Shown here one piece after another: positions 34,540 to 45,928 of a stretch of DNA of 64,000 nt. Position 1 is the first letter of the stretch, and every line of letters begins with the position of its first letter. A model generated the notes under the pieces. It ran no database searches. It worked only from the letters and a program-made list of their open reading frames with translations, and had not been told where the DNA came from. Source of the DNA: Pyrus communis. Its lineage: Eukaryota; Streptophyta; Magnoliopsida; Rosales; Rosaceae. The stretch lies in the NCBI RefSeq assembly GCF_963583255.1, contig NC_084814.1, forward strand, positions 26,218,598-26,282,597, in the 5' to 3' direction. Both the position numbers and the translations under genes were made by a program.

Positions 34540-34640
34540 CTTGGCGTAGGGGGGATATGGGAGCTTTGGCCTCACTAGGGTTTTTGCGTTCGGGATGAGA
34601 AGATATAAAGATTATGAATCCAAGCCTGCAACTCAGACGG
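34540..34640 (-). promoter_or_regulatory. Likely LSM8 first non-coding exon and core promoter region
   Basis: The complement holds AAAACCCTAGT (telo-box-like, about 34574-34584), common just at the start of plant housekeeping transcripts. It is followed by CGCCAAG|GTGAAGAC, a good donor at 34540/34539. Joined to the acceptor at 32364 it would give a 2.2-kb leader intron. This is inference from signals only, and the right border is a guess. Confidence 0.45.
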
Positions 34641-35982
34641 CGCTATGGCTTGGTTTTCTCTCTCGCATAAAAGCCCTCCCTCGACCATTCTCAACATCCG
34701 ACGGTCACCAACCCACCTCTCTTGCCACGTAATGCGTTCCTGATAGGGTTTGCGCTTTATTTTTTTTAATGCGTCGGAGATAGGTTTGATTATCACCTCG
34801 TTTACTGCTGCAATGTACCTATTTTAAAGTATCAGTATTGGGAGAAATATCGATAGATAAATGTATGAAAATATTAAATAGATATATTGAATATCAATAT
34901 CAATGTCGATTACCTTTGATGGAAATTATGGGAATTTGCTCACAAACATAGAATGTCATACGAAGCCACAACACTCGTATAAATCAAGAATTAATGATTT
35001 GATAATGTGTAAACAATAAGTATGTAATATGTGAGGAAAAAAAACTTCCTTTTAATGACAAGTAATAAAATAAAGCATTTTACTAGAAAAAATAAATAAT
35101 ACATAACTTAATTGAAATTTTCGTCACGAAAGCGGCACAAGTTTTATTGAAGTAAACTAATACCATAAAGAAAGAAATTAAAAAATAAAGAATGCATAGG
35201 CTCATGGATATTTCTTGCAAACTTTTACAAATTGTTTGTAAACCCTGGATATTTCCTAACAATATCAGAAATATCGAGGAAATTGATTGATTTCCGAAAA
35301 TATCACGGATATGGGGTGAATATCGTTCCCTGAATTTTTGGATATTTCCGTGAAAATATTGAACATATCCGGGATATTTCAAACACTAAATGTACACTCT
35401 AGCCAAGTTCAAATTTCTGTAACAAAAACATTGTGCCCTGCCTCTCTAATGTATTGACACATGTCCTTTTTTTTTTAATACATAATATTATCTACGCTTA
35501 AGGGAGGGGTGGGCATAATCTCACAATGGGTTAGCAATAATGTCCTCTCACTTGACATCAACATAACAATGGTAAAATAAAGTTAAAAAGTGTGACAAAA
35601 ACAAAGTTAAAAAGAACAAACTAATGGCTCATTTATGTAACCGTAATCAAAATTTGAGGAATTGGATTGAGGAGGAATTGAATTGACGAAGAATTGAATT
35701 GAGGAGAATCCAAATCCAGATTTCCATAAAGGCTATTTACTAAAATGTTTTGAAATCGGAATAAAAATGGTACTGAATCCATAAAACTGTTTATTAATTC
35801 AATAGAATCTGAATATAACATTGTAATTACTAAAATGCCATGTCACAAATCAAATATTTTATGCTTATTTTTTAATACAATTTGATATAATATAATAGTA
35901 AATATAAAGTCATTTATCTATGGCTCTAGTTCTTTATTTGATTCTTTTTCCCTATTTTCGTCCCCTTCCTCTCTTTGTTACG
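34641..35982. other. Intergenic DNA with repeat scraps
   Basis: No gene. About 34810-35390 is rich in repeated GGATATTTC/GAAATATC motifs and looks like an old repeat. 35650-35705 holds a short tandem array of about 16 bp (GAGGAATTGAATTGA-like, three units). Confidence 0.45.
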
Positions 35983-36751
35983 TATTGAATATATGTCAAC
36001 AATCAATGATAATTTTATATATGCTAATAAATAATAAATGTGAATAAATAAATTAACAGAATGTGAATACAACGAATTAATATTTTAAACAGACAGAACT
36101 GAAGATCGAGGCTTGCGTACCGCAATGTCCTTAAAATAGAAATTTCGTCTATACTCAGTACTTGTAGTTCTATAAATGTTTGCCTCACCAGGATTCAACG
36201 ATCTAAGTTAGGATTCCAGCACCGAAAAACTGACTTATGGTGAATTTCTTTGTTTTCTCAGTAAGAAGGTTTTGGATTGCAGAAGAATTTGATATTTCTG
36301 TGTTCTAAATGCCATGCAAATGAATGTATATATAATAGGTTTATGCATGTTTGTAACATGTATGAGAATGAGATGTGTCTGTTAGGAGACATCTTCTCAG
36401 ATGGGTGCTTTGCTCTCTGGCGTTCTTTCATCACTTCAAACTTCATCTAAAAAGATGAGTCTATTGATAAAATAATAATAATTAATTAAATTCAAAATTA
36501 ATTAAAATAATTAATTAAATAATTTAATTATTAGAGCCCAAGAGCCATAAGGCTCAAGACCCATCTTTTGATAATTAATTATATATTAATTAGTACACCC
36601 CAAAACCCAACCCCTAGGTTGAGCCCAATTTGATTATCCATGGTCCATCACTCCAATCACTATCTATAAGGGACAAAGCCTTATAAAGTGAGGGAACATT
36701 TTGGTAGTGACTAATGTGGGACAATTAAATTTCTACTCATAATTTCCAACA
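35983..36751 (-). repeat. 3' LTR of the decayed Copia element
   Basis: On the element strand it starts TGTTGGAAATTATGAG, directly after the purine tract (AATGTGGGGTAT). Its end is aligned with the 5' copy through ATCAATGATAATT and neighbouring sequence. It is about 769 bp. Confidence 0.78.
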
Positions 36752-37312
36752 ATACCCCACATTTGAAGACAAATGTATGACTAGGCTGCCTAAAACTGAG
36801 AAAGAATAGACATGATATGCATCGGGTGAAGTGTCTTTTGGACTTGAACTTATCCTAATGAAAACATATCGGGTTTACTTGGTGACGCAGTGGATGTGGA
36901 AGATCTTAAACTATTCACCGCAGTAGTAAATCGAGACAATATGCTACACACATGTAATGTCTGCCACACGTCAATTTATAAGGTTGTGTTCATTTTGGCC
37001 CTAAACAAATCTTAGATTTTGTAGAAGCTTTAGAGAATTTAGCCATTTCAATTCTCATAAATGTGGCCCTATTTAATCCTATATAAGTGACATTAATTAA
37101 AAATAGTCTGCCATATTCCTCTTGATAACAAAATATTAATGTCATTAAATGTATAAAACATAACCCCTCGAACTTCAACAGACAACACACATTTTGTCAT
37201 AAGAATGGGTAAGTTGTGTGTTCAACTTTTGAATCAAACTCAACCAGTTTGCCTATTGAACCTAGATCATGGGATCTCCAATCAGCTAGGTTAGGTTTCC
37301 ACCTAGTCCGAT

Positions 37313-40086
37313 TCATTGAATTGGCTTGAGACCCATTCCCCTCGATGTAAATAATATTTGCTCTCTTGGTAGGCATTTTGTCAAATGATCAGCTACATTT
37401 TCCTTTGACTTTACATAATATATGGATATTATTCCATTGGAGAGCAACTTCTTAAGAGTATTATGCCGACGCTTGATATGTCGTGACTTTCCATTGTATA
37501 CATGACTTTTGACCCTTGATTGCATGACCAAACTGTCACAATGTATACATATAGCAATTATAGGCTTTGGTCACACTGGAACATCCTCCAGAAAATGTTT
37601 GAGCCACTCGACTTCTTCTCCAGCCAAGTCTAAAGCTATAAACTCGACCCCATGATGGAACGAGCTATACATTTATGTTTAGAGGATTTCCAAGATATTG
37701 TTGCACCTCCTAAAGTAAAAACATATCCACTTGTTGACTTGGATTCTATAGTGTCAGAAATCCAATTAGCATCACTGAAGCCTTTTACAATAGGTGGATA
37801 CGTTGTGTAGTGTTATCTGTAGTCAAGTGTATTTTTCAAATACCTTAACACTTTTACTAAAGCATCCCAATGCTCTTGCGCCAGATTACTTGCATATCTA
37901 CTAAGCCTACTTACTGCATAAGCTAAGTCAAGCCTAGTCGAATTCATCAAGTACATCAGACTTTCAATTACTTGAGAATATCCAAGTTGAGATATGGCAT
38001 CGACTTTATTTTTCTCCAACTTGTATCTAGCATCAAAAGGAGTTGCAACAAGTTTGCAATCAAATTGACCAAACCTTCGTAATATTTTTTCTTCATAATG
38101 GGACTGTCTAAGGACATATCCTTCAAAATTTCTGTTAATGACATCGGCTTGACCTAAGTCTTTCATCTCAAAATTGGAATTCAACATTTTCTTTGTTTTG
38201 TTTATTACATTTTATCAGTTCCTATTATGAGCATATCATCCACATACAAGCAAACAATAACCAAGTTTTATCATTACTCTTGATGTAGACACATTTATCA
38301 GATTTGTTTATTTTGAACCCATGTGTCAACAAAGTATGATCAAATTTCTTGTGCCATTGTTTTGGTGCTTGTTTTAAGTTCATATAATGACTTAACTAAT
38401 TTGCACACTTTGCTTTCTTGTCCTTTAAGCACGAACCCTTCAGGTTGTTCCATGTATATTTCTTCATCCAGTTCTCCATATAAAAATGATGTTTTTACAT
38501 TCATTTGATGTATATCAAAGTTGTATACAGCTGCAATTGCTATTAACATTGTCATAATTGACGTTATGTGAGAAACTGGAGAATAAGTGTCGAAATAATC
38601 CAACCCTTCCTTTTGGCGATAACCTTTGGCTACTAAAGGTGCCTTGAACTTGTCAATGGTTCCATCCGCCTTAAGTTTCTTCTTGAAAATCCATTTATGA
38701 CCAATTGCTTTACTACTGGGAGGTAAATCAACCAATTCCCATGTGTTATCTTCCATAACGGATTCCATTTCACTTTTAATTGCTTCATTCCATAAAGGAG
38801 CCTCGGAAAAATACATTGTTTCTTTAAAAGTTCTAGGTTCATTATCGGACAAGTAAGTAATGAAATATAGTCCAAAGTTTTTAGAAACTTTGATTCTTTT
38901 TTCTCTTCTTGGTTCTACATCATTTTCTTGGACACCATAAGAAGAGGCTTCATCATGACTATGATCATGAACTCTCTTTGTATTAGAACCAGATTCCTTT
39001 TCTTTGTAAGGAAATATATCATTAAAGAATTCTGCATTTGTCGATTCTAATATAATGTTAACATGAATGTCAGAAATCAAAGATTTTACAACAAGGAACC
39101 TATAAATAGCACTATTGTTTACATATCCAATGAATACACAATCAATAGTTTTAGGCTAGTTTTGTTATTTTTGGTAACAGAACTTGCACCTTTGCTAGGC
39201 AACCCCACACTTTGAGGGTTTTATAAGTGGGTTTATGTCATTTCCATAGTTCATAAGGTGACTCATCAATCTTCTTTTGAGGAACCTTATTCAATATGGT
39301 ATTTGTAGTAAGTAAAACTTCACCCCACAAATTGTGTGGAAGCCCAGAACTATTTAACATGAAATAAATCATATCCTTGAATGTTCTATTTTTTCTTTCG
39401 GTAACACCATTTTGTTGTGTTGTGTATGAAGTCGTTGTTTGATGTATAACTTCATATTATGCACAAAAATATGAGAAGGTAGTAGACTCATACTTTCCTC
39501 CTCTATTAGATCTAAGTGCTTTGATTTTTTTTTTCTCAAGTTGATTTTCAACTTCAGCTTTATATGTCTTAAACATATTCAAAGTTTCGTCCTTGCTATG
39601 AATCAAATAAACATAGCAATACTTACTGCAATCATCAATAAAAGTGACATAATAATTCTTTCCTCCACAAGTTGGTGTGGATTTAAAGTCACAAAGATCA
39701 CTATGAATTAATCCAAGTAATTCATTTGATCTTTCCGGAATTGACTTTCTAGTTTGGCTAGCAAATTTGGACTCAGTACATGTCTCACACTTATGATTCA
39801 AATCAATCTCGAATTTAGGTAATAATTCTAATTTAACCATTCTTTGCATGTAACGAAAATTAACATGGCCTAATCTAGCATGCCAAATATTAGAAGACTC
39901 AACAATATAAGTAAAAAGATTTATTTTATTAGCATCATCAATGACAATTACATTGAGTTTCACGAGTCCATTTGACACGCCTCGATCCCAAAGTTCGTGG
40001 GACAGCGGGATGGCCATGTGCTGGTAGACACTCGAGGGTGACGCAAGCCATTTAATGAATGCATATGCCAAGAATATTTGAAACAT
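37313..40086 (-). pseudogene. Copia pol remains: integrase, reverse transcriptase, RNase H
   Basis: Pieces in element order are: GAG-pre-integrase and integrase core (40086-39457; IWHARLGHVNFRYMQ, the zinc finger HKCETCTESK, LIHSDLCDF, YYVTFIDDCSKYCYVY); an integrase C-terminal part around 39451-39180 (TQQNGV-like, TILNKVPQKKIDESPYE); the RT N-terminus (39080-38340; WNEAIKSEM, TWELVDLPP, HKWIFKKKL, VAKGYRQKEG, FDIHQMNVKTSFLYGEL); the RT end (38187-37813; MLNSNFEMKDLG, GSLMYL-like, LRYLKNT) and RNase H (37531-37313; NVADHLTK). The RT catalytic region between 38340 and 38187 is broken, and several frames are needed. It is not functional. Confidence 0.88.
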
Positions 40087-41414
40087 GCATATAAATTTCG
40101 CGCGAACTACACAATGTAATATTCATATACAAACCTTACCAAAATAATATAATAAGTTCAATTGCCAACAAAATAATAGTGATAATGCATGACATGTTAA
40201 GAGCATACTACTACTTCAGAATACAAGTGGAAGGTGTAACAGAAAGTGTTATTACAAGAATGTCCAAGCGGAGAGAAGGACACAAAGTCACTGGTATAGG
40301 AATGCCTCGTAGCTCGGATCGTATGCCTCGTTTCTACGTCATGAGGGGGCGCAAAACAAAACATGAGTGGACCAAGTTGATATATAAGTAATACGAAAAC
40401 AGTTATTCATCAACGTACTAACCCCCAAAGTTTATGAAAACTCAATAGTATAATATGTAATAGGTTTTCTGAAAACCCTAGCATGCCATCAAACCTTCAT
40501 AAAACATATATCATATAATGTGTTAAACAGTTGTATCAGTATCAATTGAAGGCCTTCATTCACCCGTAGGATCCTACAACACCCGACTGAAGCCATATAT
40601 AAATATCAATCGCTCGTAGGCTCCTATAGCACCCAACCGAAGCCATATATATATATATATATCATTTGCCCGTGGGCATATAGTGACCACTAGATAAGCA
40701 CAAAAATCATTGAACATAATCTTTCTAAAGTATATGTATATATCTCAATGAAGCTCAATAGCTCAAACATCATATCATAAATCATGTTCATAGTATATAA
40801 TCATAAATCATATATACTACAAAGAACGTAAATTCGATAAAGCATGATATATCATAAAGTGTAACTCCAATTTACTCTAAAATGTTTCATAAAATGTAGC
40901 CATCAAATCATGTTTTTCATGTATGCATTTCTAATAGTAAAATATGCATTTTGGAAGGGGTCCACTCACAAATATTCCGTTGTCTAAGAGCCGTGCGAAC
41001 TAGGAAGGACGGAAATGCCACTAACAAACGCACCTAAGCACATAAAGGGTCCAATTAATAAAACTCTATCATAACGATTGAATTTCAAAAAACGGACGTT
41101 ATAAACGGATTCAGGACGTCGAAAAACATAAACGAGGACCTTGGGTACCTTCATGCGCCGATTTGAGTCATTGGAAAGTTGGACGGAAAAGTCGCCGGCG
41201 CTTTCGTGGACGACGGCGGAGCACAATACCTCCGGTAGAGGCGTGTGTGCTCCACGCGCAGACTGGGTTCCGGGTTTGGGGCTGGGGTTCTAGGTTTGGG
41301 CAATTGGGCTGGGTAATTCGATTTGGGCTGCAAGGTTGGGCCGGTTTCAACTTAGGTTTAGATTTGGGTTTGAGGGTTATCGGGTCGGGTCGACCCGGTT
41401 TTAGGCCAAGGGTT
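39973..41414 (-). mobile_element. Gypsy-like LTR fragment inside the Copia element
   Basis: The left edge TGACACGCCTCGATCCC resembles the LTR edge TGACACACCCCGACC of the Tekay-like element. Inside, GCGCAAAACAAAACATGAGTGG-like sequence (about 40348-40370) matches that family's LTR. It replaces the Copia gag body and protease. The right edge lacks a clear CA end or target duplication, so it may be truncated. Confidence 0.55.
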
Positions 41415-41570
41415 TAGAGCTTCTTCCTTGACAACATAAGTGAGATTCATGGTTGTTATGAAAAACAACATCTTCTGTTGCCATCTTTTGAAAATCAGCC
41501 ATTTGAATTTCTTAGGCTTCTCAGAGTATTTCGACACAGTGCCATTCACATTCACTGATTATTGATCCAT
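41415..41570 (-). pseudogene. Copia gag N-terminal remnant
   Basis: The complement from the ATG at 41570 reads a Copia Gag start with a stop at codon 4, then SVNVNGTVSKYSEKPKKF and FKRWQQKMLFFITTMNL. It ends where the Gypsy-like LTR piece begins. Only 18 bp separate it from the LTR end, and the usual primer binding site is not seen there. Confidence 0.7.
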
Positions 41571-41588
41571 ATTTTTTTGTTTCAAGTT

Positions 41589-42198
41589 TGTTGGATATAT
41601 ATCAACAATCAATGATAATTATATATATGCTAATAAATAATAAATGCGAATAAATAAATTAACAGAATATGAACACAACGAATTAATATTTTAAATAGAC
41701 AGAACTGAAGATCAAGGCTTGCGTACCGCAATGTCCTTGAAACAATAATTTCGTCCATACACAGTGCTTATAGTTCTATGGACATCTGCCTCACCAGGAT
41801 TCAACGATCTAAATGCTATGCAGATGGATGTATATATAATAGGTTTATGCCTGTTTGCAATAGGTTTATGCCTCTTTGGCGTTCTTTCATCACTTCAGAA
41901 TTCATCTGAAAAGATGAGTTTGTTGATTAAATAAATAAAGAAATAAATAAATTCAAAATTAATTAAAGAATTTAATTATTAGAGCCCAAGAGCCCTAAGG
42001 CTTAAGGCCCATATCTTGATAATTAATTATCAATTAATTAGTACACCCCAAAGTCCAACTTCAAGATTGAGCTCAATTTCATTCTCCATAGTCCATTACT
42101 CCAATCACTATATATAAGGGACAATGCCTTATAAAGTGAGGGAACCTTTTGGTAGTGACTAATGTGGGACAATGAAATTTCTCTCAAAATTTTCAACA
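41589..42198 (-). repeat. 5' (middle) LTR of the decayed Copia element
   Basis: It is about 610 bp and homologous to 35983-36751 with small deletions (the stretch matching 36350-36415 is missing). It shares CAGAACTGAAGATC and GCCTCACCAGGATTCAACG. It is well diverged from the 3' LTR, so the insertion is old. Confidence 0.75.
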
Positions 42199-42765
42199 AT
42201 ACCTCGCATTGGAGTTGAACTTTCATTCAAACTCCAATAATACCCCACATTTGAATGCAAATGTATGACTAGGCTACCTAAAACTGAGAGAAAATAGACA
42301 TGATATGCATCGGGTGAAGTGTCTTTTGGACTTGAACTTACCCTGGTGAAAACATATCGAGTTTACTTGGTGACGCAGTGGCTGTGGAAGATCTTGAATT
42401 GTTCACCACAGTAGTAAACCGAGACAATATGCTACATACATATCATGTCTGCCACACGTCAATTCATACGGTTGTGTTTATTTTGGTCCTGAACAGATTC
42501 CAGATTTTGTTTTAAATGTCATTCCAATCAAATTATACAAGTAATAATATTTTAAATAATATCAATGCGATTAGTAGTAAGTCGTTTTAGGCAAAACTTA
42601 ACAATAAAAATTTATAAATAAAGGGTAAATTACATTTTACCCCTCAAGTATGGGGTCAATTACAACATTGTACAACATCTTTAAAATATTTTAATTTCAT
42701 ACATTTAGTTATATTTTCTTTTCAATTTCATACATCCATTAAAAAATCTATTAAGTTAACCGTTA

Positions 42766-43597
42766 GAGCATTTCCACCCGGAGGTGGAATAGCTCAGCAC
42801 CCAGTCAAAAAACCAGGCTGGGACTCTGTCAATCCACTCCAGCCCATAAACTTGCCTGGCACCTAGCCCGTGCCTGTCTCCAGACCAGCCCATTTTTTAC
42901 TGACCTTGGGACCGGCCCAGCTGACGTCAGCGTGACATCAGCCACCTTTTTTTTTTTTTTTTTTTTTTTTTCTGCACCAGGTTTCCCAACACCAGATCTC
43001 ACAAAATGTACGGAAAAGCCACATTCGCCCTCATCTTCGCCTTCCTCTTCCTCCTCACCTACTCAATCTTCATCCGCATCGTCGACATCCGATCCTACTT
43101 CCTCCCACTCATCCCCTCATCGCCGTCGCCGGTTGTCCGGTCCCTTTGCGCCACCACCTCCCCGCCTTACAAGATCTACATGTACAATCTCCCGCACCGC
43201 TTCAACGTCGGAATTATGAACTGCCGGAGCACCAACTAGACTTCTATCACCGCCCGAACTTGGCCTTCATGGCCAAAGAACTTCGGGCTCAAGAGGCAGC
43301 ATATTATTGAGTACTGGATGATGGGCTCACTTTTGTTCGACAGTAATGGTGGTGATGGGAAGGAGAAAATAAAAATTTTATTTTATTTTTTATAAATTCA
43401 GAAATTAAAAATAAAATTATTAATTTTTATTATTTTATAATAAAAAATAATAATATTTTAATAAAATGGACTAGGCTATGTTTTTTTAGGGGTGGAGATG
43501 CTTTGACCTATTACTGTTTATTGGGGTCTATTACTATTCACTTGAGTGAATAAATGAGCTGGGTGCTGGTGCAAAGTCTTTAGGGGTGGAATTGCTC
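42766..43597. mobile_element. Non-autonomous Harbinger-type element carrying a gene fragment (832 bp)
   Basis: The inverted ends are GAGCATTTCCACC and GGTGGAATTGCTC (complement GAGCAATTCCACC), flanked by the 3-bp duplication TTA (42763-42765 and 43598-43600). No transposase is present. The middle (43006-43359) is a GC-rich coding fragment of a GT47 glycosyltransferase, quite unlike the AT-rich flanks. This is the structure of a Pack-type element, a transposon that has acquired host exon sequence. Confidence 0.82.
43006..43359 (+). pseudogene. Captured GT47 (exostosin-family) gene fragment
   Basis: The ATG at 43006 opens 77 codons: a type II membrane anchor (MYGKATFALIFAFLFLLTYS), a short Pro/Ser stem, then KIYMYNLPHRFNVGIM, the start of the exostosin/GT47 domain. 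A TAG at 43237 breaks the frame. The same frame then continues with ARTWPSWPKNFGLKRQH and EYWMMGSLLFD, both typical of plant GT47 Golgi glycosyltransferases. The parental protein would be several hundred residues long, so only the first exon part is present. Codon bias and GC content differ sharply from the surroundings. It is not a working gene. Confidence 0.8.
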
Positions 43598-44848
43598 TTA
43601 AGTGATGACGTGGCAAATGTAGGGTCCACATTTGTGCTAACATGACTGTCAACTTTGTACTATGTGAATAAAAAATAATAAAAAAGGATTATTTAATAAA
43701 AAAATCAATTTATATTATAATTAAAAACTAAAAAAAATTGAAAGGGATATGGGCAAAGCTTAGCCCAATAACCCCATCTCTTCCTCGACTACATCCTATC
43801 TCCTCTGTGCTTGTCTGCAACCAATAATCCCATCTGGGTTTAGGAAGCTTCTTCCGCCGCCCTATAAAACTTCAACCTTTTCTTCCTTGTGTAACCTTCT
43901 TCCTCCCTGCAAATCTCACACATTGCACGAAAGTCTCTAAACTTCCTCCCTCCCTCACCACGCATCAACACACTACAAATCCCTGCAATTAAATAAAACC
44001 CAGCAAATCCAAATCAAAATCCCTCGCTACAACATCTTCCCAAACTAACCCAAAACCCATCACTCTCTACTTCACCCTATAAATTTTCATTTTTTTGGCT
44101 TCTGGGATGGAGAGATTGACAAATCTAGATTGGGATGTGTACAAGTGGGGTTTTAAAGAAAAAAAAATCTGACACCATCAAGTTCTTCAATAACTAGAGA
44201 ACGGAATGAGACACGGTAAAGAGAGGAGAGCGATGGGAGAACGAAGAAGATGAAGTGATGGGCGCAATTTTTTATATTTATTGATTGCCTCATAAGCAAA
44301 AATATGGGCCTACATTTGCCATGTCATCACTTAACGATTAACTTAACAAATTTTTTAATGGTGGTATGAAATTGAAATAAAATAATAAGTAAATGTATGA
44401 GATTGAAATGTTTTAAAGATGCTGTAAGAAAGTGTAATTGACCCCAAACTTAAAGGGATAGAACGTAATTTACCCATAAATAAATGAGCATAACTATACT
44501 AGTCTAGTGGAGCTAGCTAGCTGACGGTAATTGGCAAAGCCTTACTCACATTACGCTTTATTTATTCTTTTTATTTAAAATATGGATTGTATACTTATGA
44601 AAGTATGAATCCTAATGATGTAATTAGTTAATTAGTAATAAAAATAATAGGAATTAACTCGTATAATATATCAAAATTTTATTTAATTGCTGCGTCGCCA
44701 ATTCAATGTGTCAAATAACATATTAAAATATTGAGTTTGCAATTAAAATTGACTTTAATTTTCGTCTTATTGGTCCAATGGAACTCGTATATTAAAAATT
44801 TGAATTAAAGGCATATGATTTTATCTTTGTTTGTTGTAAAAATAGGGA

Positions 44849-45250
44849 TTTTGAGGAATTTTAATTCCAACATAATCAATTTCAATAGGGATTTTGAGGA
44901 ATTTTAATTATTTTAATGAATCTAGGGTTCAATTAGAATTTTAAGTTCAATCAGGATTTTAAGATAATTTATTAAAATTCTTAGAAATCTAATTTTAAAG
45001 AAGTTTATAACATTCTAAGTGTAATTAATTAGAATTTGATTTTAAAGAATTTGAAAAAGTTAAGGAATTTGAGAAAATTTGAAAGATTTCGTAATATATT
45101 TTAAACGTTTACAAATCTCACATCTCTCATAAGATTTCAAGGAAATTGAATCAAAATTTTACATGAAATCTCTACAAACAATTAAACTTCATAAAAATTT
45201 ATGAATTTATAAATTATTAAAATCTCTCAAATTCTCAATTATATACATTA
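44849..45250. repeat. Decayed relative of the intron element at 15787-16169
   Basis: It shares GGGATTTTGAGGAATTTTAATTATTTTAATGAAT-type sequence at the left and AAATCTCTCAAATTCTCAATTATA-type sequence at the right, in the same order as the pectate lyase intron element. The terminal CACCTC is lost. It lies upstream of TIP3. Confidence 0.6.
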
Positions 45251-45394
45251 GTCCACAAATTAGTTTCATCATCATTACTTTTGAAGATTGTCTAAGGTTC
45301 AAACGGATAAATTCAAAACAGTGCAGGGAAGCGATGGGGACCGTTTCGGGATGACGCCATTCCATATTCCAAGACATTTTTAATTGTGACGGAA

Positions 45395-45642
45395 ACACGT
45401 GCAAGTGGTAAAATTTTAAAAATTTTAAGTTATTAATCTTTTAACTCATATAACCCATTATTTATATAAGAACACGTGTATACTACTTCATGTGACGGTT
45501 ACATTGAAATCTCTCTGATTTAGCAGCCTACACATGATCCCTACGTGTCGCTGTTCCTGCATGCGTCTGCCCATGTGTCCTAAATGAGTCCAACCGCTCT
45601 TGGCTAATTTAAGACTACAGACCTCCACATTTCAAACATGCA
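45395..45642 (+). promoter_or_regulatory. TIP3 promoter with ABRE and RY motifs
   Basis: ACGT-core (ABRE/G-box) sites are ACACGTGC (45395-45402), ACACGTGT (45472-45479) and TACGTGTC (45542-45549). RY motifs are TGCATG (45558-45563) and CATGCA (45637-45642). This set is what ABI3/FUS3 and ABI5-type factors use in maturing seeds, and TIP3 genes are known to be seed specific. TATATAAG at 45463-45470 is a possible TATA box but is far from the ATG. A CT repeat (45681-45703) probably lies in the leader. Confidence 0.6.
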
Positions 45643-45928
45643 GTGACCCTCCTCCTCCTCTCTCTCCTCTACACGCAAACGCTCTCTCTCTCTCTCTCTC
45701 TCGTTTTAGAGAGATCTATCTGGATATATCCTCTCGCTCGATCTGCCTGCCTTCGTGTTAATCTAGTAATTTGTGAAAGAAGAAGAAAAAGAAGAAGAAG
45801 CTGTGCAGTGCAGGTGTAGCCAAGTAATTCAAGAGCATATATTCCGACCGGCAGTTGAGCTTGCTTGCTCCACTCCATAAATTTCTAACTAAGAAAGAAA
45901 GTGCTTGCGTTTTTTCATCGTCCCCAGC

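Larger units (their letters stand above)
35983..42505 (-). mobile_element. Decayed Copia element with an extra LTR/internal segment
   Basis: On the minus strand the order is: partial internal 3' end (42505-42199), LTR (42198-41589), gag start (41570-41415), a Gypsy-like LTR piece (41414-39973), integrase, RT and RNase H remains (40086-37313), the 3' internal end with a purine tract, then the 3' LTR (36751-35983). The passage 36752-37000 recurs at about 42230-42500, so a second internal end lies outside the 5' LTR. This looks like a tandem product of LTR recombination, or two overlapping insertions. Many stops and shifts show it is dead. No target duplication was found. Confidence 0.8.
42623..44475. 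mobile_element. Mutator-like element with long terminal inverted repeats
   Basis: The ends are inverted repeats of roughly 90 bp or more (GGGTAAATTAC, GGGGTCAATTACA, CATCTTTAAAA in both). A perfect 9-bp duplication ATAAATAAA lies at 42614-42622 and 44476-44484. No Mutator transposase is seen. A Harbinger-type element (42766-43597) is nested inside; without it the element is about 1.0 kb. The inner part at 43760-44250 is pyrimidine-rich and could be a captured gene leader. Confidence 0.88.
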
